Assembly (NCBI GenBank): GCA_011799875.1
Contig: CM022303.1
Span: forward strand, 281,996,850-282,060,849
Length of the DNA stretch: 64,000 nucleotides
Source: Thinopyrum elongatum
Lineage: Eukaryota; Streptophyta; Magnoliopsida; Poales; Poaceae
Direction: 5' to 3'
This document shows, piece by piece, positions 1 to 11,600 of the stretch (position 1 is its first letter; every line of letters begins with the position of its first letter). The position numbers were made by a program, and so were the translations under genes. The notes under the pieces were generated by a model that was given only the letters and a program-made list of their open reading frames with translations, ran no database searches and was not told where the DNA came from.

Positions 1-142
1 TCATTCAGTATTCACCATCAAAGCTAGTCAGCTTAATCCCCCAAACTCAAGCCAATGTTATCTAAACATTTTTTCTTTCTTTGAGAATACAAGCTTTAGA
101 TTTTTCTAATGAAACCTCCCAAAGTGAGATGATCTGATGCAG
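1..142 (+). other. Intron sequence upstream of the first visible DUF547 exon
   Basis: All frames checked on + carry stops here, and the stretch ends in a plausible 3' splice site (ctgatgcag). It is best read as the tail of an intron of the next gene, whose 5' exons lie outside the window. Confidence 0.5.
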
Positions 143-1722
143 CTTTCATATCATTGAAGTATTCACAGGGACTGCCAAGATCAACTTCAGGGCATTCTAG
201 TCTTGCAAATTTCTTGAGTGCTTCTATTGCTGAATATGTGCCCAGGATTGCATGTAAGCTTTCGGAGGACATTCTAAGATGCATTTCTGCGGTGTACTGC
301 AAACTCGCGAGCAGCCCATCACAGGATGTTGATTCCGAGACTTTGTCAACTCCTTCCTTCTCTTCTGCATCGAGTACCTTTTCCCTAAAGCACCGTGTCG
401 ATAGTTGGAGCCCCCGACTCAGCTGCAACGTTGACGCAAGCTCTGACAAATATGGTACATTGAATGAGAATAATGACCAGTACAGTGGGATGATAATTTT
501 TCCAAGGATAAATATTGATGCAGACAAGTTCGATTATGCCTCTAAAATGCTTGAAACAATCAGGTGAGCAACTCTGCAAATGAATATGGAGCACAGTAAA
601 CAACTCTTCATCTCAACATCGCATTTTGTCTTGGTCTCAGAGCGTTGATAAAGCGGCTTGAGAAAATTGACCCTACAAAGATGGCACATGAGGAGCAGCT
701 CTGTTTTTGGATCAACATCCACAACGCTTTAGTGATGCATGTATGTTCAATCTTGATAACAACTCTTATTTTAAATGTGTTCATGTTAACCTCAAAATAT
801 ATTCATGTCTAACCCGCAGAGGCTTCTTAAATATGACAGGCTTTTATGGCTTATGGACTTCAGGACAAACTCATGAAAAGCTCAGACATGATTCTGAAGG
901 TATACAATTATCAGAATTTGAACAGCTATATTGTCATCACTTGTCATATTTGAATTTCTCTTAACATTACCTGAGAAATATGTTGTCAGGCTGCATATGA
1001 CGTGGGCGGGCATTCAGTAAACTCCCAAATTATTCAGAACTCAATTCTTGGATGCCAATCCCATCGGCCTTCTCTGGTATGGCATGCACCTATATTGCAG
1101 TTTCCATTAGCAATACAAACACAATAAAATTTAAAAAGGAAAAGGCACTAACAAACTAATTGTCATACAGTGGGTTCACACGCTATTTACTCCCACGAAG
1201 AAATCACCATCAGGAAGCTCCACACATCCATATGCTCTCCATCAGCCAGAGCCGCTTGCTCACTTTAGTCTTTCCACTGGAGCATTTTCAGATCCACCTG
1301 TAAGTTTTACAGCTAATGCTAACATTTTAACTGCAAAATGAACACATTATTCTTACCGTACAAAATCTCTGCATTTAACTGTAAAGTGATCACATTATTC
1401 TTACCGTAGAAAATCTCTGCAGGTAAGGTTGTACACAGCCAAGAAACTGTACCATCAACTGGATCAAGCTAAGACTGAGTTTATTAGAGCTAATGTCATG
1501 GTCAGGAAGCATATCATCTTTCTTCCCAAAATTCTCCACTACTATGCAAAGGATGCTACACTGGAGTTGCCTGGTCTGATTGAGATGGTATGCAAGAGTA
1601 TGCTTGAAGCCCAACAAAAAGAAATAAATAAATGTCTTAGGAGGAGGATAAATAAGTGTGTTCAATGGTTGCCCTATAAGTCTTCTTTCAGATACACTGT
1701 ACACAGGAGTCTGGCTGAGTAG
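143..1722 (+). CDS. DUF547 domain protein, 3' part (ternary complex factor MIP1-like)
   Basis: Partial gene, 5' end off the window. Six exons join in frame: 143-563, 641-740, 840-899, 990-1076, 1171-1299, 1423-1722; the introns are GT-AG. Exon 1 carries the Ser-rich linker with a DSWSPR motif that precedes DUF547 in plant MIP1-like proteins. The DUF547 signature follows: EEQLCFWINIHNALVMH, then AAYDVGGHSVNSQ, SILGCQSHRP, and a C-terminal VRLYTAKKLYHQLDQAK stretch. The usual N-terminal leucine-zipper half is missing because it would be upstream. The biochemical role of DUF547 is not established. The exon 3 acceptor is set at cag 837-839: the alternative acceptor at 819 puts the exon out of frame and hits a stop. 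The gene converges on the mTERF gene, 376 bp away. The exon 1 start is the least certain boundary. Confidence 0.88.
1329..1424 (+). repeat. 48-bp tandem duplication across an intron 3' end
   Basis: Two adjacent 48-bp copies (1329-1376 and 1377-1424) share the core cacattattcttaccgta and aaatctctgca. The second copy ends in the splice acceptor tctgcag used by the last exon. The first copy has tctgcat at the same place and so lacks the AG. Confidence 0.85.
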
Positions 1723-2098
1723 GCACTGTATTTTGCTTAACCAAATTGTGCTTGTAAGTAATGAACTGGAAATCATTAACTGGTGTGTGTGTGTAACTGT
1801 GTAAATAGGTGACTGATAGTATTTTAGGGGAGTAAAAATATGCATTTGAAATGAATAGAACATGACAGCTGGAAAATCCACACGCTTTGTTTGGAAGAAA
1901 TATGAAAATACATACTCAAGCCACTTGTTGAAAGAGGCAGTTGCGCTGAACATTCGGAAAACATCCAGTTAAAGCAAAATGCTTGGATTCTCAATACCCA
2001 AATTGTTCAAGAAACAACACGGCCAATGGTACAAAATAAAACATTCACCTGAATATAAAACATGCTACATGGGAACTGAAGAGACAGAAGATCAGGCC
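1723..2098. other. Convergent 3' intergenic space
   Basis: This holds the presumed 3' UTRs of the DUF547 gene (+) and the mTERF gene (-). A short (TG)n run lies near 1784. No further gene is seen. Confidence 0.5.
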
Positions 2099-3100
2099 CT
2101 AAGCTACTGGGATCAAACCAAATTTCATGGCAAACTTCTTCTGATTACAGTCAAGCATCTCACTGAGACTGCACCTTGAGTTCATCTGCTTGAGTATCTT
2201 GTGACGGTACTCCAGGCTCCTCTTGAGACCATGGTGAAAGAATTGGGGGTAATCTACCACCTCGGCCTTGTCCCGCCCCATTTCTTCAACCAGGAACTTC
2301 ACCCTTGGCTCCAAGCAATGCTTGATACTCTTGATGAGAACAGGAGGGTATCCAGCCACCAATTTCATGATCTGATCCTTGCTGAATCCAGCGCTCTGCA
2401 GGAACACCAAATTGGGCCGCAGAGTCTTGTCGACATCTCGCGACAGTATACTAGGGAAATTCATGATGACCCTCTGGAGATATGACCCCTGCAACCCGAC
2501 TGCCGACTTGAGGAACTCGGCAGTAGGACGCAGCCGTTTGTCGATGCTGTATCCCATGATGTACGGCTCCTTGGTCAGGATCTTGCCAATCATGACCTCC
2601 CTGTCGATGCCAAGGCCGACGAGGAAGTCGACCGTCTGGGAGAACTTGGCCTGGATGCTGTAGCTGATGAGGCGCGGGTTGACCATGAGCAGCTTGGCGA
2701 GCTGCTTCTCTGAGATGGCCAGCGTCTGGAAGAAGGCGAGGAGAGGGCAGAGCTTCTCCTCCACGCTGTGGAACAGTATCGGCGGGAACTTGATGATGGC
2801 CTGGGCGATCTCCCCGGGCTTGGCCTGCAGCGTGGTGAGGCACTGGACCGTGGGGATGAGCTTGTCGTCGACGGACATGGTGAGCACCTTGGGGCACTTG
2901 GTCACCACGTACCGCAGCTTCCGGTGCTCGATCTTGACGTCGTTGAGGAGGTAGTCCCAGACGCCGGAGGCCTCGCCGGCGTCGAGGTTCGGCAGGTTCC
3001 TGCACCGCTTCGACATGCGCCCGATGGTCTCCTCGGCGAACCCTTTCTCCCCGAGCCACTGCGTCAGGCTCTCCTTGGCATCGCCGCCAACGCTGGCCAT
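2099..3100 (-). CDS. MTERF6: mTERF-domain protein, MTERF6-like (organelle nucleic-acid binding)
   Basis: Single coding exon, 333 aa, ATG at 3098-3100, stop at 2099-2101. The protein is a chain of mTERF repeats of about 30-36 residues, seen as recurring hydrophobic motifs such as TKCPKVLTMSVDDKLIP, IKFPPILFHSVEEKLCPLL, VNPRLISYSI, KEPYIMGYSIDKRLRPT, MNFPSILSRDVDKTLRPN and AGYPPVLIKSIKHCLEPR, ending in LDCNQKKFAMKFG. Order, motif content and length match Arabidopsis MTERF6, which acts in plastids and mitochondria and is linked to maturation of plastid tRNA-Ile. No typical transit peptide is obvious at the N-terminus. A 5' UTR intron is likely: an acceptor (tgtgcag) just upstream of the ATG and a donor (AAG|GTGGGT at 3490/3489) frame about 370 bp. 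The repeat family is very secure; the exact MTERF number is inferred from similarity. Confidence 0.88.
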   Translation of the reverse strand: MASVGGDAKESLTQWLGEKGFAEETIGRMSKRCRNLPNLDAGEASGVWDYLLNDVKIEHRKLRYVVTKCPKVLTMSVDDKLIPTVQCLTTLQAKPGEIAQAIIKFPPILFHSVEEKLCPLLAFFQTLAISEKQLAKLLMVNPRLISYSIQAKFSQTVDFLVGLGIDREVMIGKILTKEPYIMGYSIDKRLRPTAEFLKSAVGLQGSYLQRVIMNFPSILSRDVDKTLRPNLVFLQSAGFSKDQIMKLVAGYPPVLIKSIKHCLEPRVKFLVEEMGRDKAEVVDYPQFFHHGLKRSLEYRHKILKQMNSRCSLSEMLDCNQKKFAMKFGLIPVA

Positions 3101-3120
3101 TGCAGGGCTGATTTCTGCAC

Positions 3121-3989
3121 AACAATTGAAATGTGATGAAGCATCATACCTACATATAATGCCAGGCTATCAGTTTAGAATCCCAGTGCAATCATTCAGC
3201 CAAGAAACATGGCAGTGAAGCAATCTGTCGAACACCGACGGTGCAGGTGACTAAGGACATGGAATCGAACAAGAAAAGAAGGTTCAGTTGGTTCATATGC
3301 ACACACTGATCTGATGGTACGTACGAAAAGGCGTAATCCGCAGCAGTGCTAAAGGGGAGCGGTCGCAAAACCATGGACATTGCTGTCAACAGATGGTTTC
3401 TCTTCCCCCGAATCTACAGCATGGTGGGAATTGGCTACTACCATAATCGAACACAGCGGAGGGCGATATTCGATGAGGATGCAACCCACCTTGTCGATCC
3501 GGATCGAGGCGGGATGACGGAGATGTGAAGTGTGACCGCGGAAGAGGAGGATAAGAGAGGATGAGGATGTAGTCCTCCTGCCTGAGCCCGGAGCGAGTGC
3601 GCTAAAAGCCTAAAAATGGCTTCCTTATCTGCGTTTTTCATCGATCGACGGCATGTGTGATTTGGATTTAACCGGTTTGGGCCGGGGCCGGCCTGTTGGC
3701 CGGGCTGGCCCGAGGGCTCAGATAAGACCCAACATGGACTGGATATCGTCGGACTATAAACCATGGGCCGAGAAGCCCCCCAAATCACTAGTTAAGGACC
3801 ACGTTTCGCCACCCTTCAACTGGGCCGGCCCAATGGCGAGGTTTCCGTAGTCTACTGTAGCGAGTGTTTTTTCTATTCGTTCTTTCAAAAAAGAACATGG
3901 GAGAAGATATATTTTTTTAAATTGAGAACATTTTTTTAAAAACATGAACTTTTTAAAGCGTCTGGAAATATTATTTGAGCATCTTAAAG
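3121..3989 (-). promoter_or_regulatory. 5' UTR intron and promoter region of the mTERF gene
   Basis: The stretch 3121-3489 behaves as a 5' UTR intron. Sequence beyond about 3560 is the presumed promoter. It contains two GGGCCGG-rich stretches (3680-3700, 3815-3835), common in grass promoters. From 3890 it becomes AT-rich, with a degenerate gaacatttttttaaaaacatg pattern. No coding potential is seen. Confidence 0.4.
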
Positions 3990-4520
3990 GGTAAAGTGTA
4001 TTTTTCATCCCTCAACCTATTGTGAAGTGTGGCTTTTGTCCCTCAACTCTTTTGGGGGTGCAACATTTGTCCCTCGGCTCTTAACACCGCGTAGATTTTG
4101 TCCCTGACAACGGTATTTCTCGATCGCCGACGATGATTTCTAGCAAGCAGCGACACCATCTTTTAGGGTTTGCTCCGACGACGATCACTCCACTAGTGTT
4201 TTGATGTCTTCCGACTCCTACAAGGCTGCATCTGTTTTGATGATCACTCCATCTGTTTTGATGTCCCTTCGGGGCTGCAGTCGGCCTACATGAACGGGAC
4301 ACAATGACGACGTCCGTTAATGGCAACGACCACCACCACGGGCAAAAAAGAGGCCGTCAGTGACCAAGGTATGGTCTACGGGGTCCGCAAGGCTTCCCCG
4401 AGCATGGCCATAGGCTCGGCGTCAAAAATGGTGTCGTCCTTTGCTAAAAATTGCCGCGGAAGCGAAGCCCCTGTTCTAGACCACTTTGGCCATGAGCTAA
4501 AAGGGTGAAACATGGCATGT
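3990..4520. repeat. Probable transposon-derived sequence (TTTGTCCCTCAACTC-type end)
   Basis: The run holds repeated phrases of the type ttttcatccctcaac, ttttgtccctcaactc, tttgtccctcggctc and ttttgtccctgac (4003-4105), followed by a GC-rich part with duplicated atctgttttgatg units (4222, 4250). Such serial phrases are common at ends of grass DNA transposons. I could not define termini or a target duplication. Confidence 0.35.
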
Positions 4521-4725
4521 AATGCAACATGGAATACATTTCATTTCCTTGTCGTTCGTGATTGTCTGCAGAGTGGCAAGAGAATGCCCAAAGCAGAAAT
4601 TAAGACAAGAAAGGGAACGCATTCTTCTCATGTATTAGTAATAACTGAAATGCTTCTAGAGCAGGCACCACCACGGCCTCATCTCTTCCCTCCGGAACGG
4701 GATCGATCCTGTCCGCTCATCCGCA

Positions 4726-7700
4726 TCACGCGGCGCCCTCGCGCAGATAGCCATGCGCTTTGAGCGACTCCACCGAGTCATCGAACATCTCCTCCACGCC
4801 TCTGAACTCGAGCCCCAGCTTCCGGATCTTGGACGTGTTGTAGCCGTACGTCTGGTCTCCGTAAATGTTGGGTAAACTGCACACAAAAATTCAGAATGAT
4901 GATACATGCCAACAACTAAGGCTGGCTGTGTTCAGCTAGGAAGCATGAACAACAGCGATGATATATGTGGTCATTGGCGTACCCAGCGTGTGTGCAAGGT
5001 GTGCCGTGGCACACCCAGAAAATTTTGATTTTTTTTATTACCATATGATATTTAGGCCCAAATCAACATCAGCCCAGCGCCCCAGCCCATCTACTCCCGA
5101 GCGGCCGAGCCAGCGATACAGTCATACGGAGGCGCTCGTCGGCCAGGCAGAGCCCAGCTGCAGAAAGACCTAATCCCCATCCGGCCATCCCGCCGGGGCC
5201 GTCCGCCGCTCCTTGCCTCCTTCCACCGAGAAGAGCCGCTACTCTGCTCCCCTTCGAAGGAGCGCTGCCTTGCCTGGCTGCTGGATCTCCTTCCACCACG
5301 AGCCGTCGCCCGCTGGTCGCCGGACGTCCGAAGCAAGGCAGCAAGCACGCGGAGCCGCCGGCCGCCGCTCCGTAGCCCGGAGGAGATGAGGAGCTGCTAT
5401 CCAAGCTCCTGAATGGCTCAATCCCCCTGAATCCATAGTTCCTGACGCCCTTTGACCTTTGGGTGAGCTTCTGTCAGTAGTACACTGTATATCCGTCCAG
5501 TTAATTTGCTGTCTTGAACTGCCAATTGATTCTTAAGTCTGTGCATGAGGGATGATATTTGGTGCAGTGCATTGAAGGGAATATGATGTCAATTGAGTAG
5601 TAGTATTATTCAATCTTAAAGTTGTGCTTGTACTAAGCCATGTCACAGCTTGCTGCTGGCGCAGAAGCACAGGCAACAGGGAGAACAGAGATGAGATAGG
5701 TTGCTTTAGCCAAAAACCAATGAGCTTTCACTCACTCAAGTGGATTCAGTCCAGTACCATTATTTTGTTTGTGTTATCCGTATATTTTAAGAAGTGAACT
5801 GATTTGCTGAAGCATACCGGCGTTGTGTTCAGTCATGCTTGTGTTGTGTGTTCTACTGTAATATTTGTTCTTCATGGGTCATGACGAACCAGTGACATTG
5901 TGCAGTCTAATAAGACAAGGAAGGTTTTTAAAATGATTTTTGCTTGCTTGCCTAGCTGCCTCTAATAGTTGTGCTTTTTGTTGTAATTGTAGAACCAAAG
6001 ATGAAGAGGAATAATGAGACTTGCCGAATTATATCCCATGGACATATCAAGCACAGATTTGATAAGGCTAGAATTTCAACTTGCTAATTTATTGATGATA
6101 TGAGACAAGATGATAAGTTTAGAAATGCAAGTAATATTGGTGAGCTCTCTATTATGCTTGTTGCAACAAAGAAGCATGTTCTTTATGATTTGGTCTACTT
6201 ACTCATCAAATTGATATTGATTTTACCGGTGGCAACGGCGAGTGTTGAAAGAGTATTTTCAGCAATGAATCTAGTGAAAAGTAAGTTGAGGACTAGTATG
6301 AGTGATGATCGCTTGAATGATTGCTTGGTGACATTTATTGAACGAGATGTGTTCATGAAAGTAAGTGAAGATGACATAGTTGATGCTTTCATGGCAATGC
6401 AAAAACGTAGAGTTACCTAGTGATGTAATTTTCTACTTGTGCTTCGTATTGTAATTGAGCACATTTGAGATATATTTTGTGAACTAAATTGTTGTGAGAT
6501 TTGAAATGAGCTATTCATGTTGTTATTTTGCCATATTTTGTCTGACACTTGGATTAGGTGGAAAAAAAACTTAGAGTGTGCACACCCTTCATTTTATTGC
6601 TGGGTACGCCACTGTATGTGGTAGCCGATGACTGACCTCTTTGGGATGGGGAACGACGGGAACCGTTTCACGAGCAAGGCGACCAGCTCGTTGCTATCGA
6701 GGACCGCCGAGTTGCAGATGTACCTTCCCTTGGCATCGGCGGTTTCGTAGACCAGGATGTGGCAGCTCGCGACGTCGTCGATGTGGACGTACCCCATCCT
6801 CCCGAAGATGGTGAACTTCTCCGTCTCCCCTGCGGCATGGTTCGAATTCAGGACCTTATTAAGTGTGTGATGGAGAGGGTAGCGGCATAACTTCAGGCCG
6901 GCATCTCCTAGACATGAACAAATCAGACCAGCAGAAATGCCAACATACCTTTAAACAAGCCAAGGACATCTGAAGCAGTGGGGCCTAACACAGGGGAGAG
7001 GTTAGGGCCGATGACAAACGTCGGAAGGACGGCGACGAGATCGATGTTGTTCTCCTTGGCGAACTCCCAGGCTGATTTCTCAGCGAGGATCTTCGCGACA
7101 GCGTACCATATCTATGAGAAGCACGTCGAGAAGAAAACCAAGTAACCAACCCGCTCTTTCTTCAGGGAAATGTTTGGAAAGAAAGATACATCGGCATAAA
7201 AACGAGGCATAGTATTTGGGTCGCCCAGAATCACCACCTACCTGGATGCTTTCGCAGAACTCCACGGAGCTCCATGATGTTTCATCCAGCAGCACGTTGG
7301 GGGGGAATTCAGCTTCATCTCTCAGCCTCACGGTCGACGACGACGACGTGAGGACAACCCTCTTGAGAAATGGATTCTTCTTGCAGGATCTCAGCACGTT
7401 CAGAGTGCCGTTTATCGCTGAATCAAGCATTTCTTCCTGCGATGGAAGTGGCATCACATGTCTGTCAATTAAGACCCACCACTACAAGACATCTTTTACC
7501 TTCCAACATGGGAAAGAAGATGGGCAGTGAAGTGATCATAGTTAGTATAGCATGCCTTGGAATCAGCATTGGTGATGATAGGCGATGCAGTGTGGAAGAC
7601 GCCCTCGCAGGCCATCACGGCATCGTCGAAGCTCCCTTCTTCCAACAGGTCAGCCCTCACGAGCTCCAGCCTCTCCTTAGCACCTGCTAAGTTCCACAGG

Positions 7701-7934
7701 TGTGCTACCTTCTTCTGATTGCCTATCCAATTAGCAAATAAAATGTGCATGTCACCTTGCTATCACTTTGAAGAAGAAAGAAGAAGGGATCATTAGAGTG
7801 AGAGGAGAAGGACCTGGGTCTCTGACTGTCCCTAGAACATGATACCCTGACTCGAGAAGTCGCTTGACAAGCCAAGAGGCAACAAAGCCAGAGGCTCCAG
7901 TGACACACACCTTGCCCTTGGAAGTATTCGCCAT
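4726..7934 (-). CDS. NAD(P)-dependent reductase, cinnamoyl-CoA reductase/TKPR-like (extended SDR)
   Basis: Six exons on - join in frame to 329 aa: 7934-7814, 7722-7556, 7436-7242, 7111-6949, 6829-6637, 4876-4726. The N-terminus has the Rossmann motif [19 protein letters not shown]. The catalytic centre shows LTSSSSTVR (Ser) and WYAVAK (Tyr-x-x-x-Lys). [11 protein letters not shown] and [16 protein letters not shown] are typical of the DFR/CCR/TKPR superfamily, which reduces acyl-CoA, ketone or aldehyde substrates in phenylpropanoid or sporopollenin pathways in the cytosol. Length is normal for the family. The substrate cannot be told: the signature of true lignin CCRs was not seen, so a CCR-like, TKPR or phenylacetaldehyde-reductase-like role is possible. 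Two oddities: intron 2 starts with GC (AAG|GCATGC at 7556/7555), and intron 5 (6636-4877) is enlarged by a hAT transposon. No frame lesion is seen. Confidence 0.88.
4972..6614 (+). mobile_element. Internally deleted hAT transposon in a reductase intron
   Basis: The ends form 16-bp inverted repeats with one mismatch (CATTGGCGTACCCAGC at 4972 and the complement of CAGTGGCGTACCCAGC ending at 6614). They are flanked by a perfect 8-bp target duplication TATGTGGT (4964-4971 and 6615-6622), the size expected for hAT. The element is 1,643 bp, too short for a full transposase, and lies entirely within intron 5 of the reductase gene. Its residual transposase reading frame is on +, opposite to the host gene. 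Confidence 0.93.
6100..6420 (+). pseudogene. hAT transposase C-terminal dimerisation region (remnant)
   Basis: About 100 residues carry the hallmark of the hAT C-terminal dimerisation domain: [20 protein letters not shown], then [16 protein letters not shown]. The DDE/RNase H-like catalytic core and the BED finger are absent and the upstream frame is broken, so it cannot be an active transposase. It resembles the TTF-type/ZMYM1-like branch of plant hAT proteins. Confidence 0.85.
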
Positions 7935-8290
7935 TCTCTGAAGCTGGAAGTGCTCCTGAAATTTGGCACATCAACTTATATATGCAACATGAAGTATCTG
8001 TTGTACATGTAGAACAAGCAGAAAGGCATACTGGTACGTCACCCCCTTTTGGTGATTCTGTTTGGCAGGTAGAGAGTAGGTTAGGAGGTTCACAGCTTCC
8101 ACGCTCCAGTGCTTGGTCATAGTACATTACACAAGATCGCATTTTAAAAGCCCAGGAAAACCTGCTGTCAAAAATATATTTAAAAAAACACCAGAAACCA
8201 GTCTACTGAGGTACAGCTTTACCAAAAGTCTTGCTAAAAAGAAAATACGACCACTGATTTATTTGTGACAGTTTGCAAAGCAGAAGAAGC
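7935..8290. other. Intergenic: reductase 5' flank and coiled-coil gene 3' flank
   Basis: Presumed promoter and 5' UTR of the reductase gene (both genes are on -). No motif strong enough to name was found, and no coding potential is seen. Confidence 0.4.
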
Positions 8291-8296
8291 TTTATT
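8291..8296 (-). terminator. Candidate polyadenylation signal AATAAA
   Basis: Read on -, AATAAA lies about 320 bp downstream of the stop codon of the coiled-coil gene, a plausible 3' UTR length for a plant gene. Confidence 0.45.
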
Positions 8297-8613
8297 CATG
8301 GATATATTATTCTGATTACATTCTGACTGATAACCCGTCGCTGTAAATCAATCAAAAACCAGCACAACAAAAGAATTACAGTCTTAATGTACACAAAAAT
8401 GATGGAGGAAGAAAATTCCTCAGAGTTCAGAGTATGCAAAACAGGTGGTATACACTCAATTTACACTACTCCTGTTTGGAGTAGATCCCAGATGCCGATA
8501 GCTTAAGAGGAACAATGAGGTAGGCATATTCGCCGGGAGGAGGGTTCTGCTACGGGGCAAAACTTTACCAAGTGTATCAAAGCACAGCCGTTTCTAAAAG
8601 TCCACTATCCAAT

Positions 8614-11600
8614 TCATGTAACAGGGGAGAGGCCAAAAGAAGATGCCATCTCTGCCAAGTGCTGCCATGTTGAATTCGTTATGAATGCTATAGGAACTAC
8701 AGGCTGGAATATATATTCGTCGCTATCCGGTTGGAGGTTATACAATGTTTTGAGTTCCAGTGCTTTAGATTCCGCGGCTTCAGCTTCTTTGCGTAATATC
8801 TCCACTTCCTCACCGTCATCTGTTTCAGTTGCAGCAGTCAATTCTGCTCTAGCAGCAGAGGAGTCCAGCCGGAGCCTTTTGTAACTTGCCATGGCTGACT
8901 CTTGTTCTTTGAGCACAATAAGCCCTTCGCATTCCTGTATCTTGTCAGTGGTTGCTGCGATATCCTTTTCTATAACCTCCAGATCACTACCAGCTTTCTC
9001 CAATTTAGCACGCAGTTCTTCCTTCTCAGAATTCAGTGCTTTTGCCTCTGCAGCTATTCTCCCTGCTTCCTTAAAGTTCCTTGCAGCAGCAGCAACCTTC
9101 TTTTCAGCCTCTAGTTCAGGGCCTCTTTTGTCAATAAAGCTCAGCTTCTGCTTACATGTAGCTATCTCTTGCTGTATGCCTGCTCTCTTTGAAGATATCT
9201 CCTGCAGACCCATCAATTAAGAAATATTCAGAATGAGGATCTTATCAGCACCGAAAAATATCTCGGTATATACCCAATGTTTTTTATCAGCAAAAAGAAA
9301 CCATTTAAAGAATAGATGTTGTACCTGAAGACTAGTTCTAGCATCAGTTGTTTGTTGCCTGAGCATTTGGATGTCTTGCGAAATTTCCTCCTCCATTTTT
9401 AATAACCCAATTCTATCCTGCCTTGACTTCAAGATTGATGATGCAAGCTTCCTTCTGATTTCAACTGATTGTTGGCAAGCTTTTGCTTCAGAAGAACAGG
9501 CATTGATGATTTCCCGTAAGTCTGAGTCTTTCTGCTCTGCTGAAGAGATGCAGTTGTCGATTTCATTCTTTTTTAAGACAAGTGCCTCAGTATCTTGATC
9601 AATTTTAGTTTGGGATTCCTGCAAGGAATTGATCTTCATGTCAATATCTGACTGGGAGCCATGAAATCTGGAGACCACCGCACTGATCCTTTCTTGAACC
9701 TCCTGGATCTGAGCATTGTTTTCAGCTATCTCTGCTTCTTTCAATCTCACCAACTCCAGCAGCTCAGCTAATTCCACTGTGAGGGTATCTCCCTTCTTAC
9801 TTAGCATGTCTTTTTCTCTCTTATCGTCTTTAATCAAATGCTCTACTGAACCTTCTAACCCTGAACGTGCTGCTAAAGCCAATTCTGTTTCAACCTCCAT
9901 CTCTAGCTTCTTTATTTGTAGTAACTCCATTGATGTTTGCCACTCTTCTATTTCTTTCGAGGACATTTCTTCTGCTTGTTTGCTTACGAAATCAGCATGC
10001 TCTGTGGCATCCTAAGAAAGACAGAGCTTGAATGTTAATGAGCTAGAAGAACAGAAACTGAAATGTAGTGAGTCCTTTAGAGATTCATAATTAGTTGTTG
10101 CCAAAAATTCTAGCAACATAGATTACTAAATCTATTTAACTATCACTGTATTCAGGTAGATATCAGATAGTTGTCAGTAAGTTTCATATGGGGAATACCA
10201 TTCCCTGGATCAGGTAAACATGGACACTGGTGTCCTTCGTGATCATATAGAACTGATCAAATTTATTCGTTTGTGTTAGTCTAAAACATCAAATCATCCT
10301 TCTCTTTCACAACTATCATGCTGTTCGAACATTTCAGTACCTTTTAGATACTTATTATTACATTGGAGTATTATGCCAATGGATTTTTATGGAAGCGATG
10401 GCACCGTAATAGTGCCATCAACACAATGCTTGTATTAAGATATCATCAAATCAGACATTATATAAGCACAGTAGTCCCCACTAATGTTATCCAATAAAAA
10501 AAGTATAAGCATCAGTAGATACTTAGTGTAAAAACATGCTTGAGTAGCTCTCTAGAAATACTAGGGTTGATGCAATGAAAGCCTGTTTATGTCAAAGTGT
10601 TATTTAAAAGGATGCCTGAATTCAAGGAGGAGTACATCTAACATTGACATACAGTTTTATGCAAGGTGAGTAAAAGAACACACAGCTGATTTACCTTTGC
10701 AAACTGCTCAAGAAGGGCAGCAGCTTCCTCCTCCACGGCTATGCGGGACTCAAGCACATCCTGCAACTCCAAATCCACCGAATCATAATCAAGCTCCGCG
10801 TCACGCAGCGCGGTCAACAACCGATCTTTGTCCTTCTCCAGAGCGGCAAGGGAGTCGCTGATCCTCTCGGCGCTCTCAAAGTCCTCGGCCTCGCACGCCT
10901 CCTCCAGCTCCCTCTCCAAATCCTTGTGCTTGGATGCCGCGGAACCGACGTCCTCCGCAACCTTCCTCTGCCTACCCGCCAGCTGCCTCCTCTTGGCTGC
11001 CACAGCTGCAGCTCTCTGCTGGACTGAATCAAGCTTGCTAGATATCTGAGATCTAAGAAGAGCCAACCTCTCCTCGATCCCCACTACTGCAACTCCAGCC
11101 TCTCCAACATCCTTGTCACCATCTTCTTCTTTCGCCTCCTGTTTCGCATCCAAAGAATTGACACTGGCTGCATCCAGAGAATTGGCATCCGGATCCACCA
11201 CAGCTGCATCTCTCTCGTCGTCATTGCCTAGTTGGTCAAGGTACTGGACGGGGATAGGGGGAGCAGCTTCATATGTAGAAGCATCTGAGAGGCTACTACT
11301 ACTACTGGTAGTACGAAGTACAGTAGCCGTAGCAGCAGCGGGGGCGGCGGCGGCGGCGGTGGCGATTGGTACGGTAGGCGGCAGAGCGGGGGCGGTTTGA
11401 GGCGAGCGGCCGTACCCGATGCGCACGGCCCTCTTCTTCTTCCGGAGCGACGAGGAGGACGGCTGGCGCGAAAGGGCAGCGGCGGCGGGGGGAGGCGTGA
11501 CCGGCGAGGCGGGGCGGTGGTTCTGATCTTGGGCTTGGGGTTGGGGGCGCTGGTCCTGGTCTAGTGGAGGCTGAGGAGGAGCGAGCAGGGTGAGATCGGA

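Noticed and set aside
819..899. Splice acceptor at 817-819 for exon 3 of the DUF547 gene
   Set aside because: It leads to an in-frame TGA. The acceptor at 837-839 restores the DUF547 reading and all downstream phases.
2451..3136. Arg-rich ORFs overlapping the mTERF gene in other frames
   Set aside because: They are shadows of the mTERF coding sequence; only that frame has recognisable repeats.
7496..7556. Extended exon 2 of the reductase up to a GT donor near 7500
   Set aside because: It adds residues absent from the family and leaves the wrong phase for exon 3; the GC donor at 7555 fits both.
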